Shown here: positions 11,415-22,859 of the stretch, in pieces | Layout: the number at the start of each line of letters is the position of its first letter | Numbering within the stretch: position 1 is the first letter of the stretch | Assembly (NCBI RefSeq): GCF_000321225.1 | Contig: NW_004450583.1 | Location: 1,218,192 to 1,282,191, forward strand | Origin: Odobenus rosmarus divergens | Taxonomy: Eukaryota > Chordata > Mammalia > Carnivora > Odobenidae | Length of the DNA stretch: 64,000 bases | Reading direction: 5' to 3' | Notes under the pieces: model-generated | What the model was told of the DNA's origin: nothing | Seen by the model: only the letters and a program-made list of their open reading frames with translations | Databases searched by the model: none | Program-made: the position numbers and the translations under genes

Positions 11415-11575
11415 TTGACAGAGAGAGAGCAAAAGCCCGGGGAGCAGCAGAGGAAGTGGGGAGAAGCAGGCTCTCCGCTGAGCAGGGAGCCCAGTGCGGG
11501 GCTCGATCCCAGAACCCTGGGGTCATGACCTGAGCCAAAAGCAGACACTTAACCGACTGAGCCACCCAGGCACTC
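11415..11575 (-). mobile_element. Can-SINE, antisense arm of an inverted pair
   Basis: Starts GACAGAGAGAGAGC (the antisense SINE just inside its 3' end) and runs to the reversed head GAGCCACCCAGGCACTCC. With 11229-11252 it makes one antisense SINE interrupted by the sense SINE. Confidence 0.88.
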
Positions 11576-12032
11576 CTATTAATCTTTTGCCCAATTTTTA
11601 TTGGATTTTTTTCTCACTATTGAGTTTTGAGAGTTTTTTTTTTATATTTTTGGGATAGTATATCCTTCTCAAAGTTAATATTTATAATATTAAAAAGTCT
11701 TTCTATAACAATAAGTATATTTTTGAAATATTAGGTCAATCATATTTAAGTCGAATTATGAACAGTGTTTTGGTACCCTTATTTGTTAGACTCACTATGA
11801 CCTGTTTAGAGTGAACATAGGTTGTCAGACTTGTCAGGAATTAATGTTATGTAACATAAAAAAATATCATAGCTTGGTAATAAGTCACTCTTTTCAGGAA
11901 TGTCAGAAAATAAAACTGTTTATATTTCTAAAATTTCCTATTAAATTTCTCACATTTGTGTAACTTTGCCATTTGTCTTGCCAATTTACAATATTGCTGG
12001 GGTAATTTATTTAGGCTTAAAAAAAGGTTTTT

Positions 12033-12229
12033 GGGGCACCTGGGTGGCTCAGTCATTAAGCGTCTGCCTTCGGCTCAGGTTGTAATCCCAGGGTCCTCAG
12101 ATCGAGTCCCACATTGGACTCCCTCCTCGGGAAGGCTGCGTCTCCCTCTCCCACTCTCCCTGCTTGTGTTCCCTCTCTTGCTATGTCTCTCTCTGTCAAA
12201 TAAATAAAATCTAAAAAAAAAAAAAAAAA
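12033..12229 (+). mobile_element. Can-SINE
   Basis: Head GGGGCACCTGGGTGGCTCAG, GCGTCTGCCTTCGGCTCAGG, a CT-rich middle, AAATAAATAAAATC and a long A-tail. A short internal deletion removes part of the GGGCTCCCTGCTCAGCGGG segment. Confidence 0.93.
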
Positions 12230-13660
12230 GATTTAAATAAAAGAGGTTATTTGAAAGAAATTTCTTAACCTTTTAAAAACTGAATGAAGATAGATTTTGA
12301 AACACTCTTTGAATCTTTCAAATTGAAGTGGAGTATTTTGACCCTTAGGTTACAGGAGTAGGGCTTTACTTTTACATTTAGATTTTTGAGTGTGGATGAT
12401 CATCATTGGAATTAAGAGTCCTGGGATTGTTTTTCTACAGTATAGTGAATATACATTGTTTCATTATCATCTTCTAACAGATGTTGTCCTCCTTACGTTT
12501 CAGACCCCTGATTTTCTTTATTCTTGTGTACTGGGTAGTCTTTATTCGGTACCACTAGATTTTCTAAGCAGAGTAGGCTTATCTCATTGTATTTATTGTG
12601 TTAGACTTTGCTTGTGTTTATTGTGTTTATGCTGTTATTAATCCACCTCTTAAAATTCACTGAAACATCAATTACTGTTTGTTCCTCACTCTGTAAAGTG
12701 GAAACTATTTGGAAGTCTTAGAAAACAATCAGTCCACTTTAATGACAAGCAGCAAAGTCGAGCTGCTCTCCTTTCAGTATAGCATCAATTAATTCTGTTC
12801 CATTAAAATTTTCAGTTACTGACCTTCCCATAACTTTCTGCTCACGTTGTACTTAGTACAATTACTGCTTTTGAAAAGGTGAATCTTTTTGTATTATACC
12901 TTCGTACATGTATTTCTATTAATCGTTGTACCTTGATTTTAATGCTTAATGGGGCATTTATTCTAATGGACAGATTATGTTACTTAGCTTATGTTTAAGT
13001 TAGTAATTTAGTTACTGCCCAACCTTCCACAACTGGAAGCTGTGTGCTGCTGCTAGTAGCATGCTTATGATCATCAATAGTATTTTTATTTTTACCAGAA
13101 GTCAGTGCTATCTTTTAGTAGACTTTAAATTTCCATATTTGATCATTTCATTTGATACCTTTTCTTGTGTATAGTACCATGCTGAGGTGGTACTGTATCT
13201 CAAAAGATTTAATATTAAACCTGGCATCAGAAAATGAGTGGTTAGTCACAGCTTTGCCTACCAAACATTAGTGTTTGAAAGCTTCTCTACTTCCTTGTAT
13301 TTTACTTTTTTCTCAAAGAGCAAAACAGATATAAAGATAGCTATCTTACTGTCAGGAATTATCTGATGTTTATAAAGTATTTAATAATGTGTTATGAGAG
13401 TGGAAAGCATTACTTACAATTTAAATTCTCCTATTTATTCTCAGAACAAGAACCCCTAAAACTTCTTTAGGGGTATGTGGCATATTGTTTTTTGCTTTTT
13501 TCCCATAAGGTTAGTCCACAAGAAATTCTGAATTATATTCTAGTGACATTAGTTTGTATGTAAAAGTTTTCTTTAATAAAAATACCGTCATTATAAAATG
13601 AATATAAGCACATGGTCAAATTGTAGGAACTATAAAAAAGGAAAAGGCTTATATAAAAAA
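12230..13660. other. Unassigned intron
   Basis: AT-rich sequence with no recognised exon, RNA gene or confident repeat family. Confidence 0.5.
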
Positions 13661-13665
13661 TACCA

Positions 13666-13860
13666 GGGGCTCCTGGGTGGCTCAGTCGGTTAAACGTCTT
13701 TGTTGGGCTCAGGTCATGATCCCAGGGTCCTGGGATTTGAGCCCTACTTTGGGCTCTCCACTCAGCGGTGAGCCTGCTTCTCCCGCTCCCTGTCCTCCTT
13801 GCTCAGTCTCTCTCTCTCTCTCAAATAAATAAAATCTTTTAAAAAATAAATAAATAAAAA
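13666..13860 (+). mobile_element. Can-SINE
   Basis: Head GGGGCTCCTGGGTGGCTCAG to AAATAAATAAAATCTTTTAA and an (AAAT)n tail. The flanks share AAAAAATRCCA, an imperfect duplication. The segment after AACGTCT is altered (TTGTTGGGCTCAGG). Confidence 0.92.
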
Positions 13861-14202
13861 ATGCCATAGGCATGTTAATGTATTTTCTTCTGGTCATTTT
13901 GTTAATAATTTCTAAAGAAAAATAATGTGTTAAATGCATCTAGGATTGTTTTGAACATTTATTATTTTTCTTTTATTTTTTGTTCATTTGTCCAGTTGTC
14001 TGAGCCTTAACATTTTTATTTCTCTTCTGTATGAGAATATTAAAATAACATTTAAAAACTGAACTAATTTATTAAATTAATACTAAAATATGTAAAATAA
14101 TATTTTAAAATATTTTTAAAAATATGTAAGTAAATATAATAACCATTTTTCATATTGCTAAACATCTTTATATTTAAATTTTTTTATTCCAGTTTTGCTT
14201 TA

Positions 14203-14412
14203 ATTTTTTTTATTCTTTTTTTTTTTAAAGATTTTATTTATTTGACAGAGAGAGACACAGCGAGAGAGGGAACACAAGCAGGGGGAGTGGGAGAGGGAGA
14301 AGCAAGCCTCCCACGGAGCAGGGAGTCTGATGTGGGGCTTGATTCCAGGACCCTGGGATCATGACCTGAGCTGAAGGCAGACGCTTAATGACTGAGCCAC
14401 CCAGGCGCCCCT
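14203..14412 (-). mobile_element. Can-SINE, antisense
   Basis: Poly-T, AAAGATTTTATTTATTTGAC, a GA-rich middle and the reversed head GAGCCACCCAGGCGCCCC. CAGTTTTGCTTT repeats at 14190-14201 and 14413-14424 as the target-site duplication. Confidence 0.94.
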
Positions 14413-14811
14413 CAGTTTTGCTTTTATATAGAAAAATTTTAAATATTTTTATATTATCAAATTTATTTTTATTCTTTTTTTCTTTGCATTATCTGGAAAC
14501 TGTCATCTAGAACTTTGATAAGTACTGAGTCCAGTTTTTCCTCTAGCATTTTATTTAAGTAATGTTTCCTGTGGAAGTTTTTAAACATTATGAAAGCTAT
14601 AAATTTTATTAATTTGGGCTTTCACAAATAGAGTGCTAGTAGGAAAATGGATCAGCTACTGTTTTTTCACTCCTGTCAGTCATTTGATTGAAGTGTGTGA
14701 TATGCCCATTCTATTCAGACAAAGAAATTTAACCAAAAGGAGAAAGAATGAATTTATCAAGTACTGAAATTGCCACACTTTATTCCCTATAGAAAAAAAT
14801 CACATAATGGA

Positions 14812-15003
14812 GGGGCACATGGGTGGCTCAGTCAGTTAAGAATCTGACTCTTGGTTTCAGCTCAGGGCATGATCTCAGGTTGTGAGATTGAGCCCTGTGT
14901 CAGGGCTCTGCACTGGGCATGGAGCCTGCTTAAGATTCTCTTTTCTCTCCCTCCCCTCTCCCCCTCTCCCTCTCTCCCTTCGTCTCTTAAAAAAAATATA
15001 TCC
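14812..15003 (+). mobile_element. Can-SINE, TGGTTTCAGCTCAG subtype
   Basis: Head GGGGCACATGGGTGGCTCAG, then CTGACTCTTGGTTTCAGCTC, a CT-rich stretch and an A-tail. CATAATGGA flanks it at 14803-14811 and 15004-15012. The ACTCTTGGTTT form marks an older subfamily than the GCCTTCGGCTCAGG copies. Confidence 0.93.
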
Positions 15004-15012
15004 CATAATGGA

Positions 15013-15893
15013 AATATGTTGAAGTTTCCCGTAACATGTAAAGCTATTAAACAATTTCATCCCTAAACAACTTAGGAAATATTTAAGATTTTTATATAGT
15101 TGATTAGATTATTTACCTATCAAGTTATACTAGTTTTGAAGCTCATTAATGTTTCAGCCTGAATTTTTGTTTCCATTCATTAAAGAATCTCAGTCCTTCA
15201 TCTTTCCCCAACATTTTCCATTGGCTGCATTAGTAGTTTTGACCCAGACAAGGTAGACCATTCACAGACAAACAGAAAATTTTGTATCAGCTAGAAAAGT
15301 ATGCAGAGAAAATTAAGATGTGTCCATTCCCTGCAAGAGATTTAAAAAAAAAAAACAACCAAAAACCAAATCTTGCCTCATTACAATCATTTCCCTAAAT
15401 AGAAATGTTTCTTTCTTTGTCACTATGTATGAATTCCCTTTGCTCCGTACAATTTTCTTCTCTCTTGTATTTCCTTTCTCAACATCATCCACCTGGTCAT
15501 CCAAACTAGAAATCTCTGAATTGTCATCCCTCTACCATGTCTTCCTCTTCCAGCTATTTATCACATGTTATATCTTCAACCTCAGAAATGCTTCCTCAGT
15601 TTAATAATTTCTCTCTAGTGCCTTAGCTCAACATCTGATCTTTGGTATGAACTATTTGAATTGTGGCAATCTTCTGCCTCTCTTTATTCTACATTGTCCT
15701 CCAAACAGTGGTGTCATCATTTTTAAAAACAAGTCTGCCTTTCACACTATTAGCAAACAGATTTTAGTAATTTCTGCTTGCCTGTTGAATAATGTCTAAA
15801 TTTATTAGCCTGTCAGAGTTACCTTTTCATTGCCAGTTTTTACTACTTTGATTTTGGCCTATATTTTAGTCTGTGTTTAAATTGTTTCTCAGA
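15013..15893. other. Intron; possible ancient repeat in 15400-15830
   Basis: 15400-15830 is pyrimidine-rich, and its word order (for example CTAAATTTATTAGCCTGTCAG) vaguely recalls an old interspersed repeat. I cannot name the family. No exon was seen. Confidence 0.35.
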
Positions 15894-15903
15894 GGGACGC
15901 CTG

Positions 15904-16094
15904 GGTGGCTCAGTCGTTAAGCGTCTGCCTTCGGCTCAGGTCATGATCCCAGGGTTCTGGGATCGAGCCCCACATTGGGCTCCCTGCTAGGCGGGTAGCC
16001 TGCTTCTCCCTCTCCCGCTCCCCCTGCTTGTGTTCCCTCTCTCGCTGTGTCTCTCTCTGTCAAATAAATAAATAAAATCGTTAAAAAAAAAAAA
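15904..16094 (+). mobile_element. Can-SINE, well preserved
   Basis: Head GGGACGCCTGGGTGGCTCAG, TCGTTAAGCGTCTGCCTTCG, GCTTGTGTTCCCTCTCTCGC, AAATAAATAAATAAAATCG and a 12-A tail. The exact duplication GTTTCTCAGA lies at 15894-15903 and 16095-16104. Confidence 0.96.
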
Positions 16095-16329
16095 GTTTCT
16101 CAGAATATGTCATGTTTTTGTTTTACCCTCAGTCCTGAGTATTTTATCTCCCTTATCTGTCAAATTTGGTTCAAATGTTAAATTTTCCCTGCCTCTTTCA
16201 TTCAGAATCACTCACTTCTCTGTTCTATGCTTTTTATTCAGCTTTGTTGTATATGCAGTTCTTTTTAGATAATTGTATGGAAAATTGTTGTGTTCTTCCA
16301 TTATAAAATGAAGTAGATTAAAAAATGTT

Positions 16330-16451
16330 TTTGTTGCAAAGCAGTTTATATGCTTGTTACACTGTCAAAATAAATGTATATAATATCCATACTTGCTCCT
16401 ACTTTGGAGCTAACCACTATTAACACCTTGGTTGTACTCTTCAGATCCTGG

Positions 16452-16491
<40 letters not shown>

Positions 16492-16600
16492 GGTAATTTT
16501 GTTTGCACTCTGCACATGTATATTGTAATTTTGTTGGATTATATTGTGTGTTTGTTTTGGTAACTTAATATTTCTAAATTGAAATATATGGAAATATCAG
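16330..16600 (-). mobile_element. Possible L1/HAL1-like fragment, antisense
   Basis: Sequence such as GAGCTAACCACTATTAACAC and GGTTGTACTCTTCAGATCCT resembles antisense L1/HAL1 3' regions. It contains the GT microsatellite at 16453-16489. Diverged, with unclear ends. Confidence 0.45.
16453..16489. repeat. (TG)n microsatellite
   Basis: Uninterrupted TG dinucleotides, about 18 units. Likely length-polymorphic. Confidence 0.98.
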
Positions 16601-16864
16601 TAGATACAAGGTCTAACATTTTATAAAATTTAGCTCTTTAGTAAAGCAGTGCATACACACAGTAAAAATAAAGTGAAAAGTTAAACACTTCTCCAAGACT
16701 TAGCTTTGGGAAATGGACTTATCCTGCCTTTCATCAGGATTTGTTAGACTTTATTAGGTCAAAATTTGGAATAAGACTAAGTTTGCCCATTTACTACTGT
16801 TACTACCGACTATTAACTGTGCATGTTATGCTGGAGGTCCTGAGTTTCTGAACTAAGGCAAGAA

Positions 16865-17672
16865 AAAGAGAAAAAAATTGTCATTGTTCATAAATGATGA
16901 TTATATATGGCAAAAACAGATAAATTATTGGAATTAATTAGAGATTAGCAACTTGGATAGATAAAAATTGTTATATAAAGAATTCTATTTCTGGGGCTTC
17001 TGGGTGGCATAGTTTGTTAAGTATCTGACTCTTGGTTTTGGCTCAGATCTGATATCAGGGTCATGAGATTGAGCCCCATGTCAGGCTCCATGCTCAGTGT
17101 GGAGTGTGCTTCGTTTTCTCTCTCCCTCTGCCCCTTCCCCCTGCTCTTGCTTGCTCTCTTTCTCTCTAAAATAAATAAATAAATCTTTAAAAAAGAATTA
17201 TATTTCTAAATACCATCAACAAATAAAAATTAGGTTTAAACAAATATCACAGTAGTACTAAAATAAAGGAAGTATGAAATAGTGATTCTAATAAAAGATG
17301 TGCAAGATTTATGGCAAAAATTATGAAACTAATTGAGAAATATTAAAGACCTGAATAAATATATTGTGATGTACAGTGTGATCAAGGTTTAGACAGTTTA
17401 ATATTGGAAAGGTTATCACTTTCCCTTATATATATTTAATGCAATCCTAGTCAGAATCTCTACAAATTGTTTTTTGGAAATTGACATCTAGTTGTACATT
17501 TATATGGAGGTACAAAGGACCAAGAATATTCAGTGCACTCATGAAGAACAACAAGGTGAAGGTACTTGTTTTTCATTAAGACAATAAGACAATAGTAATT
17601 AAGACAAAATGCAGTTTGTGCAGGGGTAGACATATGTATCAATGAATCAGAATTAAGAGCCCAGAGATGGTC
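16865..17672 (+). mobile_element. Old LINE-1 ORF2 fragment, sense, with a SINE inside
   Basis: Sense L1 ORF2-like phrases: ATGATGATTATATATGGCAA, TTTAATGCAATCCTAGTCAG, ATTTATATGGAGGTACAAAG, GACCAAGAATATTCAGTGC, ending near CAGAATTAAGAGCCCAGAGA. Stops and gaps throughout. A Can-SINE (16993-17194) interrupts it and another (17688) lies at its right end. Confidence 0.7.
16993..17194 (+). mobile_element. Can-SINE inside the L1
   Basis: Head GGGGCTTCTGGGTGGCATAG, ACTCTTGGTTTTGGCTCAG, a CT-rich part and AAATAAATAAATAAATC. The flanks GAATTCTATTTCT (16980-16992) and GAATTATATTTCT (17195-17207) form a near-perfect duplication with one change. Confidence 0.94.
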
Positions 17673-17687
17673 AAGCATACATATATC

Positions 17688-17880
17688 GGGGCGCCTGGGT
17701 GGCTCAGTCGTTAAGTGTCTGCCTTTGGCTCAGGTCATGATCCCAGTGTCTTGGGATCGAGCCCTGCATCGGGCTCCCTGCTTAGCGGGAAGCCTGCTTC
17801 TCTCTCTCCCACTCCCCCTGCTTGTGTTCCCTCTCTCGCTGTGTCTCTCTCTGTCAAAAAAATAAATCTTAAAAAAAAAA
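17688..17880 (+). mobile_element. Can-SINE, very well preserved
   Basis: Head GGGGCGCCTGGGTGGCTCAG through AATAAATC and an A-tail. The exact duplication AAGCATACATATATC occurs at 17673-17687 and just after the tail (to 17894). Close to the subfamily consensus, so probably one of the younger insertions. Confidence 0.97.
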
Positions 17881-17989
17881 AGCATACATATATCATTATC
17901 TCTCTTGCTCTGTCTTTGTATGTATCTATAGTGATAATGATTCTGGAGGTTACACAACTGTTAACTTTATAACTTTTTTAAATTGCACA

Positions 17990-19564
17990 TTTATTTTCGA
18001 TATCTTTAAGAAATTTATAAAAAAACAAAGGAAAGCCCAACAATATAACTTCCCTCCTTCTCCACGCCATAGACCTACAAGTACTAACAGTTAATGTTTT
18101 TAGTTTACATTATAAATTTACTTAATGTGGTTATGCCCCATTCTTTAATTAACAAATTTACATGTCTATTGACTCTCCTCTGGAAGATGAAGAATATAGA
18201 GCACTTATACTGTTTTTTCTCTTTTTCCTTTCTCATTGCCTTCTTTATGCTTTTTATGTATTTTAATTTTTCCACTGATTTTATGGCTTTAAACAATAGA
18301 CTTAAAACCTCTTTTCAAAGTTGATTATTAACATTCGAGATACTTAGACTCTTTAAATGAAGAACATTAGTAAAATTCTGTTTCATCTCTCCCTTTTTCC
18401 ATCTTCAAAATGTCAGTGTTATATATGTTTTTACATTTTGTAAATGTTACTAAGTGTTAAAAATGTTTGCGACTGTAATTAAATGTTACATGTTGTATCT
18501 CAGCATAGATTCTAAAATTGAAAACCAACAAAACCTCATTACCAAATAACTAGGTAACTGTTATTCCCTGTAGAACCAAGTAACGTGATTGGAAGGATTC
18601 ATAGAACAGAAACTACACTCCTTTGTTATTAAAATTTTTGCTACTTAAGGGAGAATTTTACATGTAATAAGATATAATGGGCCCTCTTTAAATTTCTTTT
18701 TGGATTCCTTTACTCTTCCAAAGTCCTATACAGTTCTCATTTTTTCTTCCCTTTTTTTAACAACCATGGTGTCTTCTTTCTTATGTCTCTTTTTGATTGT
18801 TACACCTCCAAATTAATATATTATTTTTCTTTTATAAATGCAGGGGAAAACAATACTTACATGTGAAGATTATATTTTCCCTTATGAGTTAATAATCTGA
18901 GAGGATATTGAATTCTATTTGGAAAATATTTTTTTCTTCTAGCATAGAATATAATTTTTTTTTTTAGCATCCTATATTCTTTAAGAAGTCTGGTGTATTT
19001 ATTCTTACTCCTTTTCAGATAATCTGTTATTCTTCACTGTAGAAGTTCTTAAGGTTTTCTCTTAATATAAAGAGTTCTGAAAAAAAAAAAAGTTCTGAAA
19101 TTGAACAAGGTGTTGTCCAAGTATAGATCCTAGTCCCCTCCCTAAAAGAATTGCTTCATATTTGGACAAATTTGAAGATTATATTTTTTTCTCTTTTGAA
19201 GACTTTTTTTCTGGTATTTCTTTCTTACTCTTCATTATCTCTAGTCTCACCCATCATTCTTCTTAAATGGACCTTGGGCCACCTGATCCATTGTCTGTGC
19301 CTCTTAATTTTTCTTTTATACTTTTCATCTCTTATATTTCCTGTGGATTTTGGGGTGTTTTCCTGGGTGTTTTCAACTCTCTTACTTCCATCTTATTTTT
19401 TATCCATACATTTTTATTGTTCAGGTCATTCTTTCAACTACTGATATTTGTAAAAATTTCAGCAGAGGTTAAGCTAATTTATAGAAACTGTTATTTTCTG
19501 GTTGCTTCTTTTTCATATAATTAGGCAGACAGATTTTCCTGTATTGTTTCTGAGAAAAAATTAG
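17990..19564. other. Unassigned AT-rich intron
   Basis: Contains A- and T-rich tracts. 18000-18110 may be a trace of an L1/HAL1 3' region. No exon, RNA or confident repeat otherwise. Confidence 0.45.
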
Positions 19565-20195
19565 TCATGTAGTGGAATATAGTGCAGCAGTTCTTCAGAA
19601 AGTTAAACAATTAAATTTAACCATTAAAAGTTAAGTTGACCCAGCAATCTACTCCTAGGTGTATGCCCAAGAGAAATGAAGATAGTATGTCCACACAAAA
19701 CCTTGCATGTTGAATGTTCATCACAGTATTATTCATAATAGCCAAAGATGAAAACAACCTATGTGTCCAGGGATGGGTGAATGACAAAAATAATGCTATA
19801 TCCATATAACACAATGTTATTCAGCCATAAAAGGGAATAAAGTACTGATAGATGCTCTAGCATGTATGAACACTGAAAACATTATTCTAAGTGAAAGAAT
19901 CTAGTCAACAAAATCATACACGTATTATATGATTTCATTTATATGAAATGTCCAGAACCGACAAAAGTACAGAGATAGAAAGTAGATGAGTGGTTACTTG
20001 GGGATGGGGATATTTGGTTTCAATAACTAAAGTAGGGGATTTTCTTTATGAGTTAATGAATATACTCTAAAAGTGATAGTGGTGATGGTTGCACAATTAT
20101 GAATATATTTTAAATGATTGGATTGTAGACTTTAAATGAGTGAATTGTATGGTATGTGAATTGTATCTCAATAAAGCTGTTACCAAAAAAATTTA
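19565..20195 (+). mobile_element. Old LINE-1 3' end, sense
   Basis: Sense L1M-type 3' end: CCCAGCAATCTACTCCTAGG, CACAGTATTATTCATAATAG, AACCTATGTGTCCAGGGATG, TATTCAGCCATAAAAGGGAA, GATGGTTGCACAATTATGAA and a terminal GTATCTCAATAAAGCTGTTA. No open frame of consequence. Confidence 0.85.
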
Positions 20196-20203
20196 CTTTT
20201 TAA

Positions 20204-20350
20204 TTTTTTTTAAGATTTTATTTATTCATTTGTCAGAGAGAGCACAGGCAGAGGGAGAAGCAGGATCCCCGCTGAGCAGGGGGCCTGATGCAGGACTCAA
20301 TGACCTGAGCCAAAGGCAGACGCTTCATGACTGAGCCACCCAGGCATCCT
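20204..20350 (-). mobile_element. Can-SINE, antisense, internally deleted
   Basis: Poly-T, AAGATTTTATTTATTCATTTG, GAGCAGGGGGCCTGATGCAGG and the reversed head GAGCCACCCAGGCATCC. The CCAGGACCCTGGGATC segment is missing, and the GA-rich part is short. Confidence 0.9.
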
Positions 20351-20355
20351 CCCCC

Positions 20356-20990
20356 CAATTTTTTTTTAAAGAAAAAAAATAATAGGTAGGCTAAGATGCT
20401 ACACAATTGTCAGGATATGGAGGACTTTACAACTACAGATTGCAACATATAAACACCTTTTACTCTTGTGGATAAGGTAGGAGTGGTTGGACAGTGTTCC
20501 AAATAGAGTATTTAAAGGAATTACTCTTATTTTATGTCTCCTATCACTGCTTTGTCAATTCTATTATATTTTCTTTCTGTTAAGCTAGATTTATTATTTC
20601 TCAAATTTGTGGTCTGTGTGTGGCCTCTTTGCTTGCTTAGTGGTGCTGTTATACATTTGTTCATATATATGTATATGTATAAATATATATAAAACATGTT
20701 TTTTGACATCCAGTAAGACTTGGAAGAGGAAGCAAACATATGCTTCATCAACTGTCTTGACATGTGAGGTCCTGATATTTTTGTACCTCTTGAACTTATT
20801 CCAAAAGTAATGTTAATAAACAAAATTTTGGTTTCTATAGAAAACTCTCTTCACTGGGTGGAATGAGGAGAAATATACATTGATTTTTGTGTGTTTGTGA
20901 TTAACAAGTATTCTGATACTACAGTTCTGATTTTGATTCACCCACTGTGCCATATGTGACCTCTGTTTGGCAATCCACTCAAACTTTATG
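20356..20990. other. Unassigned intron with an AT-rich simple tract
   Basis: An alternating AT/GT tract lies near 20662-20695. No exon or named repeat was recognised. Confidence 0.45.
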
Positions 20991-21010
20991 CCTAACTTTT
21001 CCCATTTCTT

Positions 21011-21121
21011 TTTTTTTTTTTAATTTTTTTGAGTAATCTCTACACCCAACAGGGGCCTCAGACCCACGACCCTGAGATCAAGAGTCACAAGTTCTACTGA
21101 CTGAGCCAGCCCGGAGCCCCC
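21011..21121 (-). mobile_element. Can-SINE, short tRNA-like form, antisense
   Basis: Reversed tRNA-like unit: TGAGTAATCTCTACACCCAAC, then CCTGAGATCAAGAGTCACAAG and ACTGACTGAGCCAGC. There is no CT-rich middle. The exact 17-bp duplication AACTTTTCCCATTTCTT lies at 20994-21010 and 21122-21138. Confidence 0.92.
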
Positions 21122-21224
21122 AACTTTTCCCATTTCTTAAACGAAGGCACTCTTTTAGGTCCATTTCATCTCTAAATTGATCATGTTTACTCTGTTGTTT
21201 ATTTTTGTTATTGAACTCTCCCTG

Positions 21225-21455
21225 CACCATCCAATAGTACTTTTTTATAAGAGTGGGATGTTCTTTATTTGTGTATCCTGTATGATAGCCCTCTTTACAT
21301 GTGGCTGTTGAGCACTTGAAACATGGGTAGTGTGATGAACTGAATTTTTAATTTTATTTAACTTTATTAGCTTATATTTGAATGTCTATAGCTATAGGAA
21401 GCCAGTAGCTACCTTATTTAGACCAATATTTCTAGACTATTCTGGCTTAAAAAAC
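21225..21455. mobile_element. Ancient non-autonomous DNA transposon-like repeat
   Basis: CACCATCCAATAGTAC, ACATGTGGCTGTTGAGCACT, TGAACTGAATTTTTAATTTT and AGCCAGTAGCTACC match the pattern of a common old eutherian hAT-like MER element. I cannot name the subfamily with certainty. Confidence 0.5.
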
Positions 21456-21669
21456 ATTGATTTTGTTAGATGATCTGGAGAAAAAGGATTACATGACCAA
21501 AAAAGCTTAGGAAGTGTGTGTATTATATCCATCTTGAATTTTAATGTGCATATCAGCATATTAAAGGCCTTGAGATATTCTGAAGAAAGAAGCCTGTTTA
21601 ACTATCATTCAGTTTTCCTAAAACTTATGGGTACTCAGAACCCTCTGAGGTTTTAGGGTTAGGTTCCAC

Positions 21670-21905
21670 AGCTGACATTTGTATAATATTTATTATATGG
21701 CTACAGTTACTGTTTTAAGCATTTTATTCAAATCATGATTTTTTTTTAATGCTCACCACAAGTTTATGAGGTGGTTACTATTGAGCTGCTATTTACTTTC
21801 CTCACTGGAAAGTGAAACACAGAAGGATTCATAGATGTGGCCAAGAACACATAGGAAATGGTGCAATTTGCATTCTGATCTGCAGTCAGATTGCTGTTGA
21901 ACAGT
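21670..21905 (-). repeat. MIR SINE, antisense
   Basis: Order TAATATTTATTATATGGCTA, TGTTTTAAGCATTTTATTCA, CTCACCACAAGTTTATGAGG, GAACACATAGGAAATGGTGC, ATTCTGATCTGCAGTCAGA fits an antisense MIR with the usual divergence. Confidence 0.7.
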
Positions 21906-22132
21906 ATGTGTATGCCTTCCAAAATAGACATTTCATTTTACATTTTTCATTAAACTTTCCCAAGTTCTTAGAAATGTACTGTAGTTGATTTATTATGATT
22001 TTAGTATATAAAACAAATTTAGGCCCATCTCATTCCCCCCCCAAAATATTATAGCTATTTCATTAGTAGTTGTTTGAAGGGGGAAACTGATGATGGATTA
22101 AAGAAGGCTATCACTTAAGGAAAGAAATTCTT

Positions 22133-22317
22133 TTTTTTTTTTTTTTAAAGATTTTATTTATTTATTCATGAGAGACAGAGAGAGAGAGAGAGAAGCAGAG
22201 CGAGAAGCAGGCTTCCCCACTGAGCAGGGAGCCCGATGCGGGACTCGATCCCAGGAGCCTGGGATCATGACCTGAGCCGAAGGCAGACGCTTAACCATCT
22301 GAACCACCCAGGCGCCC
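22133..22317 (-). mobile_element. Can-SINE, antisense, well preserved
   Basis: Poly-T, AAAGATTTTATTTATTTATTC, GAGCAGGGAGCCCGATGCGG and the reversed head ending CACCCAGGCGCCC. The exact 16-bp duplication AAGGAAAGAAATTCTT is at 22117-22132 and 22318-22333. Confidence 0.97.
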
Positions 22318-22339
22318 AAGGAAAGAAATTCTTGAGAAA

Positions 22340-22775
22340 GTGAGAAAGGATGGTATTGCTATAACTACCATAAAATAGGGAGCTTACAACAAAATCGATT
22401 CTCTCACAGTTCTGAAGGGTAGATGTCTGGATTAAGGGGGTTGGCATGGCTGTGTTCCTTCTGAAGAGCCTAGGAGAGAATCCTTCTTGCCTCTTTTAGC
22501 TTTTGGTGGGTCTTGGCATTCCTTGGCTTTCTTGGCTTATGGCTTATCACCTAGTCTTTGCCTCCATCTTCACATGGCCTTTTCTTTGTGTCTCTTCGGT
22601 CTAAGACTTGTTATTGGATTTAGGGCCCACCTGAGTAATACAGGAGGGATGGTCTTATCAAGATCCTTAACTTGTATCTGCAAAGACTTTTTCCAAATAA
22701 GGTTATACATTCAGTGGTTCTGGGGGGACGTATCTTTTCGGAGGCCACCCATTTGTAATTCAACTCATTACAAAT
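22340..22775 (-). mobile_element. MLT1-type LTR (ERVL-MaLR), antisense
   Basis: Antisense MaLR LTR features: GCTATAACTACCATAAAATA at one end; TCTCACAGTTCTGAAGG; TCTTCACATGGCCTTTTC; GGATTTAGGGCCCACCTGAG; ATCTGCAAAGACTTTTTCC; then GGGGGGACGTATC near the other end. The order matches MLT1 LTRs. The open frames inside are incidental, and no retroviral protein segment is present. Confidence 0.8.
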
Positions 22776-22859
22776 ATGATCGAAAACCTTTGGAGGAATT
22801 GGTTTTTGAAAGTGGAGGGACCTCAAATGAACCTAGCAATTGATCACTGTATGTTTACT

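Larger units (their letters stand above)
10830..11670 (-). mobile_element. Old LINE-1 fragment, antisense, split by SINEs
   Basis: Diagnostic antisense L1 phrases: AAATGGAATCATATTGTATG, TTTATCCATTCACTACTTGA, TGGACATTTGGGTTGTTTCA. After the SINE pair (11229-11575) it resumes with CTTTTGCCCAATTTTTATTG. It is highly diverged. Confidence 0.75.

Noticed and set aside
22487..22843. A 118-codon + frame
   Set aside because: It lies within an antisense MLT1-type LTR and has no protein similarity.
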